NCBI RefSeq assembly: GCF_019702945.1
Contig: NZ_AP024749.1
Span: 2,542,001 to 2,606,000 of the forward strand
Length of the DNA: 64,000 bases
Direction of reading: 5' to 3'
DNA from: Flavobacterium okayamense
Lineage (GTDB): Bacteria > Bacteroidota > Bacteroidia > Flavobacteriales > Flavobacteriaceae
Position 1 is the stretch's first letter. Each line of letters begins with the position of its first letter. This document shows, one piece after another, positions 53,025 through 61,930 of the stretch. The translations under genes and the position numbers were made by a program. The notes under the pieces were generated by a model. It had not been told where the DNA came from. It searched no databases and worked only from the letters and a program-made list of their open reading frames with translations.

Positions 53025-53036
53025 TTTCTCCCTTTT
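53007..53036. terminator. Bidirectional terminator overlapping the channel gene's stop
   Basis: AAAAGGGAGAAAT and ATTTCTCCCTTTT pair perfectly around a four-base loop. The channel gene's TAA (53022-53024) lies in the loop and right arm, and the convergent ccsBA gene ends 4 bp beyond. Confidence 0.88.
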
Positions 53037-53039
53037 CAT

Positions 53040-56000
53040 TTATACTTTTAAATACTTTCTATACTTGAAATAGGACGCTATTGACAATAAGGTTACTAAA
53101 GCCACCGAAACATAAACAAATGTTGGCGTAACAACTTTTTCACCACTTGCATAAGAGTGTAATCCTGTTAAATAAAAATTTACACCAAAATAGGTCATCA
53201 TAATCGAATAAAACGCAAATACACTCATTACATTGTAAATCCATCGTCCGCGTAAACCTGGAACTAATCGAGCGTGAATTACAAAAGCATATACCATAAT
53301 ACTAATCAACGCCCAAGTTTCTTTTGGATCCCAACCCCAATAACGACCCCAACTTTCATTTGCCCATTGCCCTCCTAAAAAGTTACCTATAGTTAGCATA
53401 ACTAAACCAATTGTTAACGCCATTTCGTTAATGTAACTTAATTCATCAATTGCTAATTTTAATCTTTTTTTATTTGATTCATTGGTTAAAAGCATTAATA
53501 ATAATGTAACGACTCCTAATATCATCCCTAAAGTAAATGGCCCATAACTGGCAACAATAATTGCTACGTGAATCATTAACCAATATGAATTTAAAACGGG
53601 TTGAAGGTTTGCAATAGAAGGATCCATCCAATTCCAATGTGCTACCATTAATATCATGGAAGTTACAAATGCTGTAGCCGATACAGCAAGTTTTGATTTC
53701 TTACCAAATAAAACTCCGAATAACATGGTTGCCCAAGCAACATAAATCATACTTTCATACGCATCACTCCAAGGTGCGTGACCTGAAACATACCATCGCG
53801 CAATTAATCCTAAAGTATGAAGTATAAAAAAGAAAATGATAATTCCATAGAATGTATTAACTACATAATTTATTGTTTTATTTTTTGTAAACAATTGTAA
53901 AATTGCAAAAATCAACATAAAGACTCCAGCCAACATATATAAATAATACAGACGTTTAAAAATATCGTATTTATTATAAAGTATCTCTGTATCAATTCTC
54001 TTTTGAGAAGGAATAACTTTTGCTCCAAATTTTGCCTGATATTTTTGCAAGCCTACTAAAAGTGTATCAGGAAATTTATAATTATTTGTTTCAGCTGATT
54101 TTGTTATTGCATCTAAATAAACTGGCATCAAATTTTTTACTGTATCTAGAGCTGTTCCTGTAGGTTCTTGAATCTCTAAATACGAAACCCATTTATTATT
54201 TGGATCATTAGGAATTGGATAAACTTTTAAAATTTCTCCACTTAATGCACTATATAATAGATTAACACGCATATCGGTTTCTTTAATGTCTTTTTGAAAA
54301 ACATTAGGCATATTTGTAGCGTATGCTTTTTCTAAAAAAGGTGCTAATTTATAATTACCTTTTTCATCAAAGAAATCAATTAGTTTAGCTTTTTTAATTG
54401 AAGTTTCAATACCAATTAGCTTTCTAATACTATCATTTCCTCTTTTTAAATAAATAATTGGAACATTGTACCAATATTGAGGGAATTGCGTCATAGATAA
54501 AAGCACTTGATCAGAATCCATTCCTTCAAAATTGTCACTTTTAGAAACTTTACGAAGTAATTCTGAGGAAAATGTATTGATTGGCTTCATCCTTCCTCCT
54601 TGATCTTGGATAACCATTTTTCCAAAATTATCAGCGTGTTCTTGAGAAACTTTATACTTATTAATCAATTCAAGAGCTTTTGATTCTTCAGTAATTTGAT
54701 GATCGTGATCTTGAGCAAAAGTTAAAAATGAAGATAAAAACAATAGAACTGATAAAGCAGCTTTTTTACTTTCAATTTTATCTATTTTTTTTATTAAATC
54801 TCTAAAACGAGAACCGTTTAAGAATAAAATCAACATTAAACCTAAATACAACAAAAAGTATCCTATGTACGTAATATTTGTTCCCCATGAATCGTGATTT
54901 ACAGATAATATGGTTCCTTTTTCATCAGGATCAAAGCCTGCTTGAAAGAAACGATAACCTCTATAATCTAAAATATTATTCATAAAAACGCTATCTCTAA
55001 ATATTTTATTCTGTTCTGAATCTTGTATTTCTAATTTTGATTTAAAAGCTGCATAACTTTTTTCAGTTCCTGGATATTTATCGGCAATAAAATCTTCTAA
55101 CTTAATTGAAAATGGTAATTCGTAAACTTTACTACCAAAGAATAAAGTAAACTCTAAATCACCAACTTTTACAGTTTGAGGAACACCTTGTTTCCCTTTA
55201 GAGCCTACAAGAGTTATTTTTTCTTCTTTACTTTGTGTTTTAACGGTTACAGTCAAAGCATCATCAGTTTGCTTATCTTTATAATCATTGTTTGATTGAT
55301 ATTCTAATCTACCCGCCATTGCTGGTTCTGGAAAAACAAATTGAGTACCTGCAAGTGAATATAATGAACGTAAATTTAAAGGTTGTACAGAATCTTTTAC
55401 TACTTCGCCTTTCATTTGATCAGCCATTCGCATAAAGTTACCTTCAAATGGTGTTTGCAATAAATAAGCCCCTTCTAAGATTGTTACATTTATAGCTCCT
55501 TCTGTATGTTTATTAAAAGCAAATAAAACATTGTGAATACTTTGAACTTCTCCTGATTTTAAGTAATGCTCATGTCGAGTTCCATCTCCAGATTCAACCA
55601 TTTTTAAATACAAATCCCCATTTCCATCTTCAACAAGTACCTGCTTTGCATTCATTATGTAATTATCATACGTAACTTCAAAAGGAATTGAACTAAAATC
55701 TCCTTTAATTGTAAAGTCGTTATTTGTAACAGGAGAAAAATACTGAGACATTTCAAAAGGTCTACGTCTCATTTGCCCTTCATGCATTCCATCAACAAGA
55801 ACTGTTACATATGTTTTATCCGAATACATTACATTTGAAGACTCGCCTTCTCTTATAGGCATTACACCTTCATAGCTAATGTAACGAGTAATGAATGCTC
55901 CAACTAGAATAAAAATGAAAGACAAGTGTAAAATTAATGTTGGCCACTTTTCTCTTTTCCATAATTGATATCTTCCAATATTTCCAAAAAAATTAATAAC

Positions 56001-56174
56001 GAAAAATGCCATGATAATTTCAAACCATTTTGCATTGTAAATAAGAATTCTAGCTGTTTCAGTATTATATTCACTTTCAATAAAAGTACCAGCTGCCATT
56101 GCTACAGCAAAAACAATAAATAAGACAGCCATTAAACGAGTTGAAAATAGAAAGGAAAATATTTTTTTATCCAT
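53040..56174 (-). CDS. ccsA: Fused cytochrome c biogenesis protein CcsBA (system II)
   Basis: A 1044-residue fusion of CcsB (ResB-like) and CcsA (ResC-like), which exports and attaches haem to periplasmic c-type cytochromes. The N-terminal part has several helices (from about 10) with a long periplasmic domain. Between the halves there is a hydrophilic region with an internal hydrophobic stretch (LSVLLFLSSFLTFAQ). The C-terminal CcsA half (from about 750) has eight helices and the haem-handling tryptophan-rich motif WANESWGRYWGWDPKETWALIS. WYVSGHAPWSDAYESMIY, a conserved His-bearing region, precedes it. Bacteroidota typically have this single-chain form. It is monocistronic with a TAAATTTG element upstream. 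Confidence 0.94.
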   Translation of the reverse strand: MDKKIFSFLFSTRLMAVLFIVFAVAMAAGTFIESEYNTETARILIYNAKWFEIIMAFFVINFFGNIGRYQLWKREKWPTLILHLSFIFILVGAFITRYISYEGVMPIREGESSNVMYSDKTYVTVLVDGMHEGQMRRRPFEMSQYFSPVTNNDFTIKGDFSSIPFEVTYDNYIMNAKQVLVEDGNGDLYLKMVESGDGTRHEHYLKSGEVQSIHNVLFAFNKHTEGAINVTILEGAYLLQTPFEGNFMRMADQMKGEVVKDSVQPLNLRSLYSLAGTQFVFPEPAMAGRLEYQSNNDYKDKQTDDALTVTVKTQSKEEKITLVGSKGKQGVPQTVKVGDLEFTLFFGSKVYELPFSIKLEDFIADKYPGTEKSYAAFKSKLEIQDSEQNKIFRDSVFMNNILDYRGYRFFQAGFDPDEKGTILSVNHDSWGTNITYIGYFLLYLGLMLILFLNGSRFRDLIKKIDKIESKKAALSVLLFLSSFLTFAQDHDHQITEESKALELINKYKVSQEHADNFGKMVIQDQGGRMKPINTFSSELLRKVSKSDNFEGMDSDQVLLSMTQFPQYWYNVPIIYLKRGNDSIRKLIGIETSIKKAKLIDFFDEKGNYKLAPFLEKAYATNMPNVFQKDIKETDMRVNLLYSALSGEILKVYPIPNDPNNKWVSYLEIQEPTGTALDTVKNLMPVYLDAITKSAETNNYKFPDTLLVGLQKYQAKFGAKVIPSQKRIDTEILYNKYDIFKRLYYLYMLAGVFMLIFAILQLFTKNKTINYVVNTFYGIIIFFFILHTLGLIARWYVSGHAPWSDAYESMIYVAWATMLFGVLFGKKSKLAVSATAFVTSMILMVAHWNWMDPSIANLQPVLNSYWLMIHVAIIVASYGPFTLGMILGVVTLLLMLLTNESNKKRLKLAIDELSYINEMALTIGLVMLTIGNFLGGQWANESWGRYWGWDPKETWALISIMVYAFVIHARLVPGLRGRWIYNVMSVFAFYSIMMTYFGVNFYLTGLHSYASGEKVVTPTFVYVSVALVTLLSIASYFKYRKYLKV

Positions 56175-56203
56175 TTTTATAGATTGAGTTTTTCAAAGTC
56201 TGG

Positions 56204-56211
56204 CAAATTTA
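56204..56211 (-). promoter_or_regulatory. -7 element of ccsBA
   Basis: On the minus strand TAAATTTG matches TAnnTTTG, 29 bp before the ATG at 56174. Confidence 0.4.
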
Positions 56212-56271
56212 CTCAAAAAGAAAAACTTTTACATCTATTTAACATAGGTTTAGAATGAATTAATCATTTGT

Positions 56272-57009
56272 TTAATAAAGTAGAGATACTTCTTTCACTT
56301 CAAAACTTTGTAAATTATCATCTTCTAACAATACTTCTAACCTACCTTCTTCGTTAACTTTTGTAATAATCCCTTGAAACTTTAAGCCATTAACATCCTG
56401 AAAAACAGAAGGAATATCTTTTCTAAATAAAAATTGATGATATATATCCCAAAAAAAATCTTCTTTGTTTAAACCATCAAGAAGTGATTGATAATTATTT
56501 TTGAGTTGTAAAATTATTTTTTCTAATAATTCATCCTTGTTTTTAAAATGACCTGATAAAAGCAAAATAGAGCTTGCTTTAGGAAGATTATCAAAATCAG
56601 ATTGGTTAACATTTAAGCCAATACCTATTACAGCTTCAATAAAATTTGTCTTCTTAAAAGTATTTTCAATTAAAATTCCGCCAATTTTCTTATTTTCTGC
56701 CAAAATGTCGTTAGGCCATTTTATCTTCAAATTATGCAAGTCATACTTTTCTAAAACTTGAACAATACTTACTGAAACTAAAATATTTAAAAGAAAAGGA
56801 TTAAATTTTAAAAGTGAAAAATCTTTGATTAAAGTACTAAAAGTAAGATTTTTACCCTCTTCAACGTGCCAAATATTTCCACGTTGACCTTTTCCTTTAG
56901 TCTGGAATTCAGTAACAACAGTAGTGAAATTTTCAAGATTTTCAGTGGCAGATAATTCCTTCAAAAAAGTATTTGTAGAAGGTATGGCATTGAGTTTGAT
57001 GATATTCAT
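56272..57009 (-). CDS. birA: Biotin--[acetyl-CoA-carboxylase] ligase
   Basis: A 245-residue biotin protein ligase that attaches biotin to the acetyl-CoA carboxylase carrier. The catalytic domain has TEFQTKGKGQRGNIWHVEEGKNL (biotinyl-AMP loop near 34-55), KIKWPNDILAENKKIGGILIE and IGIGLNVNQSDFDNLPKASS. There is no N-terminal DNA-binding HTH, so it is a group I ligase and does not act as a repressor. It is divergent from rsfS, and the 84-bp gap holds -7 elements for both directions. Confidence 0.96.
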   Translation of the reverse strand: MNIIKLNAIPSTNTFLKELSATENLENFTTVVTEFQTKGKGQRGNIWHVEEGKNLTFSTLIKDFSLLKFNPFLLNILVSVSIVQVLEKYDLHNLKIKWPNDILAENKKIGGILIENTFKKTNFIEAVIGIGLNVNQSDFDNLPKASSILLLSGHFKNKDELLEKIILQLKNNYQSLLDGLNKEDFFWDIYHQFLFRKDIPSVFQDVNGLKFQGIITKVNEEGRLEVLLEDDNLQSFEVKEVSLLY

Positions 57010-57043
57010 CTAAAGAAATTAAATTTAATCTTATGTTAAGGTT

Positions 57044-57073
57044 CAAAATTAATAACAAAAAATGATAACTTTG
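57044..57073. promoter_or_regulatory. Divergent -7 elements for birA and rsfS-ftsH
   Basis: On the minus strand TAATTTTG (57051-57044) serves birA. On the plus strand TAACTTTG (57066-57073) serves rsfS, 20 bp before its ATG. The two are only 14 bp apart, so polymerase binding at one may block the other. No clear TTG -33 elements were found. Confidence 0.45.
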
Positions 57074-57093
57074 CATAAATATAAAACTTTTAA

Positions 57094-57465
57094 ATGACAA
57101 AAAACTTAGTAAGTAAAGACGATTTGTTGGCAAATATCATAAAAGGGATAGAAGATGTTAAAGGAGCCGACATTGATATTTTAGATTTAAGAGAAATTGA
57201 AAATACAGTTTGCGATTATTTCATTGTTTGTAATGGTAATTCAAATACTCAAGTTGTTGCAATTTCAAATTCCATCCAAAAAGCAGTTTCAAAAGAATTA
57301 CATGAAAAACCTTGGCATGTTGAAGGTTTAGAAAATGCCGAGTGGGTTTTAATGGATTATGTTAATATTGTTGTTCACATTTTCCAAAAACATGTTCGTG
57401 AATTTTATAATATAGAGAGTTTATGGGGTGATGCAAAAATTACCACAATACCTAATAACTATTAA
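57094..57465 (+). CDS. rsfS: Ribosome silencing factor RsfS
   Basis: A 123-residue RsfS (DUF143/Iojap family), which binds L14 on the 50S subunit and blocks subunit joining in starvation. Family blocks are IIKGIEDVKGADIDILDLREIENTVCDYFIVCNGNSNTQVVAISNSIQKAV, KPWHVEGLENAEWVLMDYVNIVVHIF and REFYNIESLWGDA. The gene is followed 2 bp later by ftsH, the usual Bacteroidota arrangement. Confidence 0.96.
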   Translation: MTKNLVSKDDLLANIIKGIEDVKGADIDILDLREIENTVCDYFIVCNGNSNTQVVAISNSIQKAVSKELHEKPWHVEGLENAEWVLMDYVNIVVHIFQKHVREFYNIESLWGDAKITTIPNNY

Positions 57466-57467
57466 GA

Positions 57468-59438
57468 ATGTCAAAAGAAAACAATAAAAAAAACAATTCA
57501 AATTTAAAGTTTAGCCCATGGATGATCTACGGATTATTCATTGTTATGTTTTTGGGTATTTCGTTATTTGGTAACGGATTCGATTTTAGTAACCCAAGAC
57601 CTACAACTTTGTCTAAATTTCATCAATATTTAGATTCTGGTCAAGTTGCAAAAGTTGTATTTACTAACAATCGTGCAAATATATTTTTAAAAGAAGAAGC
57701 TTTAAAAAATAAGACTCACGAAAAAGTAAGCAAAGATGTTTTTGGAAAACCTAACACTAAAGGCCCTCAATATTTTACAGAAATTGGAAATTCAGAACTT
57801 TTCCAAAAGTCACTAGAAGAGCAAGGAAAAAAAGATCCAAATTTCATTTATGAAAAAGAACCTGAAAGTATGTGGGGAGAGGTTTTATCTATACTTCTAC
57901 CATTCTTACTTATTGGTGCTTTATGGATTTTCATGATGCGACGTATGTCTGGAGGCTCAGGAGGTGGTGGTGGACAAATTTTTAGCATTGGGAAATCTAA
58001 AGCTAAACTATTTGACGAAAAAACTGATACAAAAGTAACATTTGAAAATGTAGCTGGTCTTGAAGGTGCAAAAGAAGAAATTGAAGAAATAGTTGAGTTT
58101 CTTAAAAACCCAGACCGATATACATCATTAGGTGGTAAAATACCTAAAGGAGCTTTATTAGTTGGTCCTCCAGGTACAGGTAAAACTTTGTTAGCAAAAG
58201 CAGTAGCTGGAGAAGCAAAAGTACCATTTTTCTCACTATCTGGATCAGATTTCGTTGAAATGTTTGTAGGTGTGGGTGCATCACGTGTAAGAGATTTATT
58301 TAAGCAAGCTAAAGAAAAATCACCTTCAATTATATTTATTGATGAAATTGATGCTGTAGGTCGTGCACGTGGTAAAAACAATATGACTGGTGCTAATGAC
58401 GAACGTGAGAATACATTAAATCAGCTTTTGACCGAAATGGATGGTTTTGGTGGTAATTCAAATGTAATAGTATTAGCAGCTACAAACCGCGCAGATGTTT
58501 TAGACAAAGCATTATTACGTCCGGGTCGTTTTGACCGTCAAATTTATGTTGACTTACCAGATATTAGAGAGCGTAAAGAAATATTTGAAGTTCATTTAAA
58601 ACCAATTAAAAAAGCTGAAGAGTTAGATGTTGAATTCTTAGCAAAACAAACCCCTGGTTTTTCTGGTGCTGATATTGCAAACGTTTGTAATGAAGCAGCT
58701 TTAATCGCTGCTCGTAAAAACAAAAAAGCGGTAGATAAACAAGACTTCTTAGATGCTGTTGATAGAATTATCGGTGGTTTAGAAAAGAAAAATAAAATTG
58801 TTACTCCAGAAGAAAAAAGAGCTATTGCAATTCACGAGGCTGGTCATGCCACTGTGAGTTGGATGCTTGAACACGCTGCTCCTCTTGTAAAAGTAACTAT
58901 TGTTCCTCGAGGACAAAGTTTAGGAGCTGCTTGGTATTTACCGGAAGAGCGTTTAATTGTACGTCCTGAGCAAATGCTTGATGAAATGTGTGCAACTATG
59001 GGTGGTCGTGCTGCTGAAAAGGTAATCTTCAATAAGATTTCAACAGGTGCTTTGAGTGATTTAGAAAAAGTTACTAAACAAGCCCGTGCGATGGTTACTA
59101 TTTATGGTTTAAATGATAAATTAGGTAACATCACTTATTATGATTCATCAGGACAAAGTGAATATAACTTCTCTAAACCATATTCTGAAGAAACTGCACA
59201 AATTATTGATAAGGAAATTTCAGAATTAATTGAAACACAATATAAAAGAGCAATTAAAATTCTAGACGAAAACAAAGATAAATTGAATCAATTAGCTGAT
59301 ATATTAATTGAAAAAGAAGTTATTTTCAAAGATGATTTAGAATCAATTTTTGGTATGCGTCCTTTCGAAAACAACAGTAATACAAAGGCCGAAGAAAAAT
59401 CTGACGAGATTGGTAATTCACCTTCTGAAAGTGCTTAA
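57468..59438 (+). CDS. ftsH: Membrane AAA+ zinc protease FtsH
   Basis: A 656-residue ATP-dependent metalloprotease of the inner membrane that removes misassembled membrane proteins and short-lived regulators. Two helices near the N-terminus (about 15-35 and 140-160) flank a periplasmic domain. The AAA domain has [21 protein letters not shown] (Walker A near 230-237), [10 protein letters not shown] (Walker B) and the SRH region [20 protein letters not shown]. The zinc site is HEAGH at 456-460. It is complete. The gene ends at a strong terminator in which the next promoter is embedded. Confidence 0.98.
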   Translation: MSKENNKKNNSNLKFSPWMIYGLFIVMFLGISLFGNGFDFSNPRPTTLSKFHQYLDSGQVAKVVFTNNRANIFLKEEALKNKTHEKVSKDVFGKPNTKGPQYFTEIGNSELFQKSLEEQGKKDPNFIYEKEPESMWGEVLSILLPFLLIGALWIFMMRRMSGGSGGGGGQIFSIGKSKAKLFDEKTDTKVTFENVAGLEGAKEEIEEIVEFLKNPDRYTSLGGKIPKGALLVGPPGTGKTLLAKAVAGEAKVPFFSLSGSDFVEMFVGVGASRVRDLFKQAKEKSPSIIFIDEIDAVGRARGKNNMTGANDERENTLNQLLTEMDGFGGNSNVIVLAATNRADVLDKALLRPGRFDRQIYVDLPDIRERKEIFEVHLKPIKKAEELDVEFLAKQTPGFSGADIANVCNEAALIAARKNKKAVDKQDFLDAVDRIIGGLEKKNKIVTPEEKRAIAIHEAGHATVSWMLEHAAPLVKVTIVPRGQSLGAAWYLPEERLIVRPEQMLDEMCATMGGRAAEKVIFNKISTGALSDLEKVTKQARAMVTIYGLNDKLGNITYYDSSGQSEYNFSKPYSEETAQIIDKEISELIETQYKRAIKILDENKDKLNQLADILIEKEVIFKDDLESIFGMRPFENNSNTKAEEKSDEIGNSPSESA

Positions 59439-59462
59439 TTAAATTTTATATAAACTTATATT

Positions 59463-59502
59463 AAAAATCTTAACTCTTTTTATTGATTGAGTTAAGATTT
59501 TT
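59463..59502 (+). terminator. Terminator of rsfS-ftsH
   Basis: AAAAATCTTAACTC and GAGTTAAGATTTTT pair perfectly (14 bp) around a 12-base loop, followed by TT then ATC. It overlaps the promoter of the following operon. Confidence 0.88.
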
Positions 59503-59511
59503 TTATCTTTG
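59483..59511 (+). promoter_or_regulatory. Promoter of the LUD-cdsA-psd-ACBP operon, embedded in the ftsH terminator
   Basis: TTG at 59483-59485 (in the terminator loop) and TATCTTTG at 59504-59511 (just after the stem) are 18 bp apart, matching the Bacteroidota consensus. The start codon is 42 bp downstream of the -7 element. Confidence 0.65.
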
Positions 59512-59553
59512 AACTTTACTAGTGAAACAAAAAAAAAACAGCTGTAATTTTTA

Positions 59554-60159
59554 ATGAGTCTTTTTAGAAAAATTTTCGGAAGCTCTAACGACACTTCAAA
59601 AAGCGATAAAGAAAAAGAAGAAAAAAGCCCTTATACGCCAGAAGTTAAACTTCCCATTGATGAAATGTTTATGCTCAATTTTAAAAAAAATGGGGGTAAA
59701 TTTATCTATTGTGAAAATTTAGATGAAATTTCTGATAACTTCATAAACATATTGGAAGAAAACGATTGGTTTGAAAAAGATGCTATTTGTTACGATTCAC
59801 GCTTACATTATCTTTTAGATGACAATAAAATTGAACATAAAAATGTTCAACAACCTTCTTTTATTTTATCAACTTGTGAAAACTTGATTGCAGATGAAGG
59901 TTGTATATTATTTTCATCTAATCAATTTAGACACCATAAACCAAACGATTTACCTACTAATATGATTGTTTTTGCCACTACGAGTCAGTTAGTTGGAAAC
60001 AAAAGTGATGGTTTACGTTTTATTAAAAATAAATACGATAAAGAATACCCTTCTAATATTACTACTATTAAATACTTTGAAGAAGTAAAAGAAGAAGATT
60101 TTTTACATTATGGTAGTTGCCATAAAAATCTTTATTTACTTTTACTTGAAGATTTATAA
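59554..60159 (+). CDS. LUD-domain (LutC/YkgG-like) protein
   Basis: A 201-residue protein with the LUD fold, related to LutC of the lactate-oxidation complex. The recognisable parts are the ACEGCILFSS-like segment ENLIADEGCILFSSNQ and the VVFATTSQLV-type strand MIVFATTSQLVGNKSDGL. The N-terminus MSLFRKIFGSS is followed by a charged linker and resembles the start of YtxJ in this window. No lutA or lutB gene is adjacent. It begins a run with cdsA (2 bp gap) and psd, so a lactate role is doubtful. Function remains unknown. Confidence 0.85.
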   Translation: MSLFRKIFGSSNDTSKSDKEKEEKSPYTPEVKLPIDEMFMLNFKKNGGKFIYCENLDEISDNFINILEENDWFEKDAICYDSRLHYLLDDNKIEHKNVQQPSFILSTCENLIADEGCILFSSNQFRHHKPNDLPTNMIVFATTSQLVGNKSDGLRFIKNKYDKEYPSNITTIKYFEEVKEEDFLHYGSCHKNLYLLLLEDL

Positions 60160-60161
60160 GA

Positions 60162-60977
60162 ATGAATGAAACCCTAAAAAGAGCTATTTCGGGTGCAGTT
60201 TATATCATCTTGTTACTGACCTGCATATTATATTCAAGAGAGAGTTTAGCTTTGCTTTTCGGTATCTTTTTAGGAATAGCTGTTTACGAATTTTCAAAAA
60301 TTTTACATCTTAATTTTTGGGTTTGCCTTATTGTTTCTATAGCTTCATATTATTATTTATGGGATAAAGAGAACTGGTTTATTACAAGAACAGTTTTAAC
60401 TGTTACAAGTTCTACTGTTGCCATTAAATTGATATTTTATCTTTTCAATTTAAAGAAAACTAATTTCCATTTCATTACAAGATACTTTTTATGGATTGGT
60501 TATTTATTATTTACATTTATTTTAACCAATTATGTACCAATGGGAATTAATGGATACAATCCGAAAATCTTAATTAGCATATTAATTCTAATTTGGACAA
60601 ACGATACTTTTGCTTACTTAGTTGGTAAAAATTTTGGAAAAAGAAAATTATTTCCAGTAATATCACCTAAAAAAACAATTGAAGGTTTTATTGGCGGATT
60701 AATTTTCGCTGTAATAAGTGGATTAATTTTATCGCATTATTACATTGGAGCAAAAAACCTTTACTTTTGGGTTATCATAGCCGTTATCGTTAGTATTTTT
60801 AGTACACTTGGCGATTTAGTAGAATCTAAATTTAAACGTGTTGCTGGAATCAAAGATAGTGGTAAAATTATGCCAGGTCATGGTGGCATATTAGATCGAT
60901 TAGATAGTATTATATTTGTAATTCCATTCATAAATTTATTTTACTTAATTTTACATTATTTACAATATGTTTCATAA
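60162..60977 (+). CDS. cdsA: Phosphatidate cytidylyltransferase CdsA
   Basis: A 271-residue polytopic inner-membrane enzyme making CDP-diacylglycerol from phosphatidate and CTP, the branch point for phospholipids. About seven helices are visible. The C-terminal CDP-DAG synthase signature STLGDLVESKFKRVAGIKDSGK followed by MPGHGGILDRLDS is intact, with the metal-binding Asp residues. The 3' end overlaps psd by 11 bp, coupling translation of two enzymes of the same pathway. Confidence 0.97.
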   Translation: MNETLKRAISGAVYIILLLTCILYSRESLALLFGIFLGIAVYEFSKILHLNFWVCLIVSIASYYYLWDKENWFITRTVLTVTSSTVAIKLIFYLFNLKKTNFHFITRYFLWIGYLLFTFILTNYVPMGINGYNPKILISILILIWTNDTFAYLVGKNFGKRKLFPVISPKKTIEGFIGGLIFAVISGLILSHYYIGAKNLYFWVIIAVIVSIFSTLGDLVESKFKRVAGIKDSGKIMPGHGGILDRLDSIIFVIPFINLFYLILHYLQYVS

Positions 60978-61614
60978 AGAAGGCGCTAAATCCATTTTAA
61001 TTACGCTGTTACTTACAGTTGTAATCTTATTTGCAACCGATTATATTTCAATTGCTTGGTTGCGAATTGCATTAATAGTTCTTGCTATTTTAATTTTAAT
61101 TTTGGTTTTACAATTTTTTAGAAATCCAAAACGTGAAGTTGATAATAGCGATAATCATATATTAGCACCTGTTGACGGAAAAGTTGTTGTAATTGAAGAA
61201 GTCTTCGAACCTGAATATTTTAACGATAAAAGATTAATGGTTTCCATTTTCATGTCACCCATAAATGTTCACGTTACTAGATATCCAGTTAACGGAGTAG
61301 TTAAATTTAGTAAATATCACCCTGGAAAGTTTTTAGCTGCTTGGGAACCAAAATCGAGTACCGAAAACGAACGTACTACTATTGTTATCAACAATAGAAT
61401 TTATGGCGAAATAATGTATCGTCAAGTTGCAGGAGCTCTAGCTCGTAGAATTGTAAACTACGCAGAAGAAGGAATGCGTGTTGTTCAAGGTAAAGATGGT
61501 GGTTTTATAAAATTTGGTTCTAGAGTAGATATATATTTACCATTAGGTACTGAAATAAATTTAAAACTAGGACAAATAGCTATAGGAGCGAAAACAATTA
61601 TTTGTAAAAAATAA
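60967..61614 (+). CDS. psd: Phosphatidylserine decarboxylase (short, archaeal-type) Psd
   Basis: A 215-residue short-form decarboxylase that turns phosphatidylserine into phosphatidylethanolamine. Two helices near the N-terminus (about 10-50) anchor it. Conserved parts are ILAPVDGKVVVIEE, VSIFMSPINVHVTRYPVNG and the self-cleavage site FGS in GGFIKFGSRVDIYLP near 181-184, where Ser becomes the pyruvoyl group. The FGS form replaces the LGST of E. coli Psd, as in other short-type enzymes. It overlaps cdsA upstream by 11 bp and the ACBP gene downstream by 1 bp. pssA is not in this window. Confidence 0.96.
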   Translation: MFHKEGAKSILITLLLTVVILFATDYISIAWLRIALIVLAILILILVLQFFRNPKREVDNSDNHILAPVDGKVVVIEEVFEPEYFNDKRLMVSIFMSPINVHVTRYPVNGVVKFSKYHPGKFLAAWEPKSSTENERTTIVINNRIYGEIMYRQVAGALARRIVNYAEEGMRVVQGKDGGFIKFGSRVDIYLPLGTEINLKLGQIAIGAKTIICKK

Positions 61615-61919
61615 TGAGTGAAAAAGATTTAGATACTTTATTTGATGAAGCATTTGAAAATGCAAACTTAATTCCAAAAGAATCTGTTCCTCAAAATGTG
61701 CAATTGGTTCTTTATGCTTTGTACAAGCATGCAATTTCGAGTCGATTAAATGCTTTTCCAAATTATTATCAAAATAGTGATGATACTGGCGAAGATTTAC
61801 GAAATGCATTTAAATTAAATGCACTCATGCAAGTAAAGAACCTATCTATTGATGATGCGAAGCTACAATACATTGATATCATTAATCAATTAATGAAAGA
61901 AAGAGGAATATCTAAATAA
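61614..61919 (+). CDS. Acyl-CoA-binding protein (ACBP)
   Basis: A 101-residue protein of the four-helix acyl-CoA-binding family, which carries long-chain acyl-CoA. The signature VQLVLYALYKHAISS corresponds to the ACBP 'LYGLYKQAT' helix. A following helix with MQVKNLSIDDAKLQYIDIINQLM ends the domain. ACBP is common in eukaryotes and found in only some bacteria. The ATG overlaps the psd stop by one base, so it is made together with the phospholipid enzymes, suggesting that it delivers acyl groups for lipid synthesis or turnover. Confidence 0.9.
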   Translation: MSEKDLDTLFDEAFENANLIPKESVPQNVQLVLYALYKHAISSRLNAFPNYYQNSDDTGEDLRNAFKLNALMQVKNLSIDDAKLQYIDIINQLMKERGISK

Positions 61920-61930
61920 GTTTTCATAAA

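Noticed and set aside
57848..58381. A 177-residue minus-strand frame inside ftsH
   Set aside because: It is the mirror of the conserved AAA domain, with low-complexity Ser/Pro-rich translation and no promoter.
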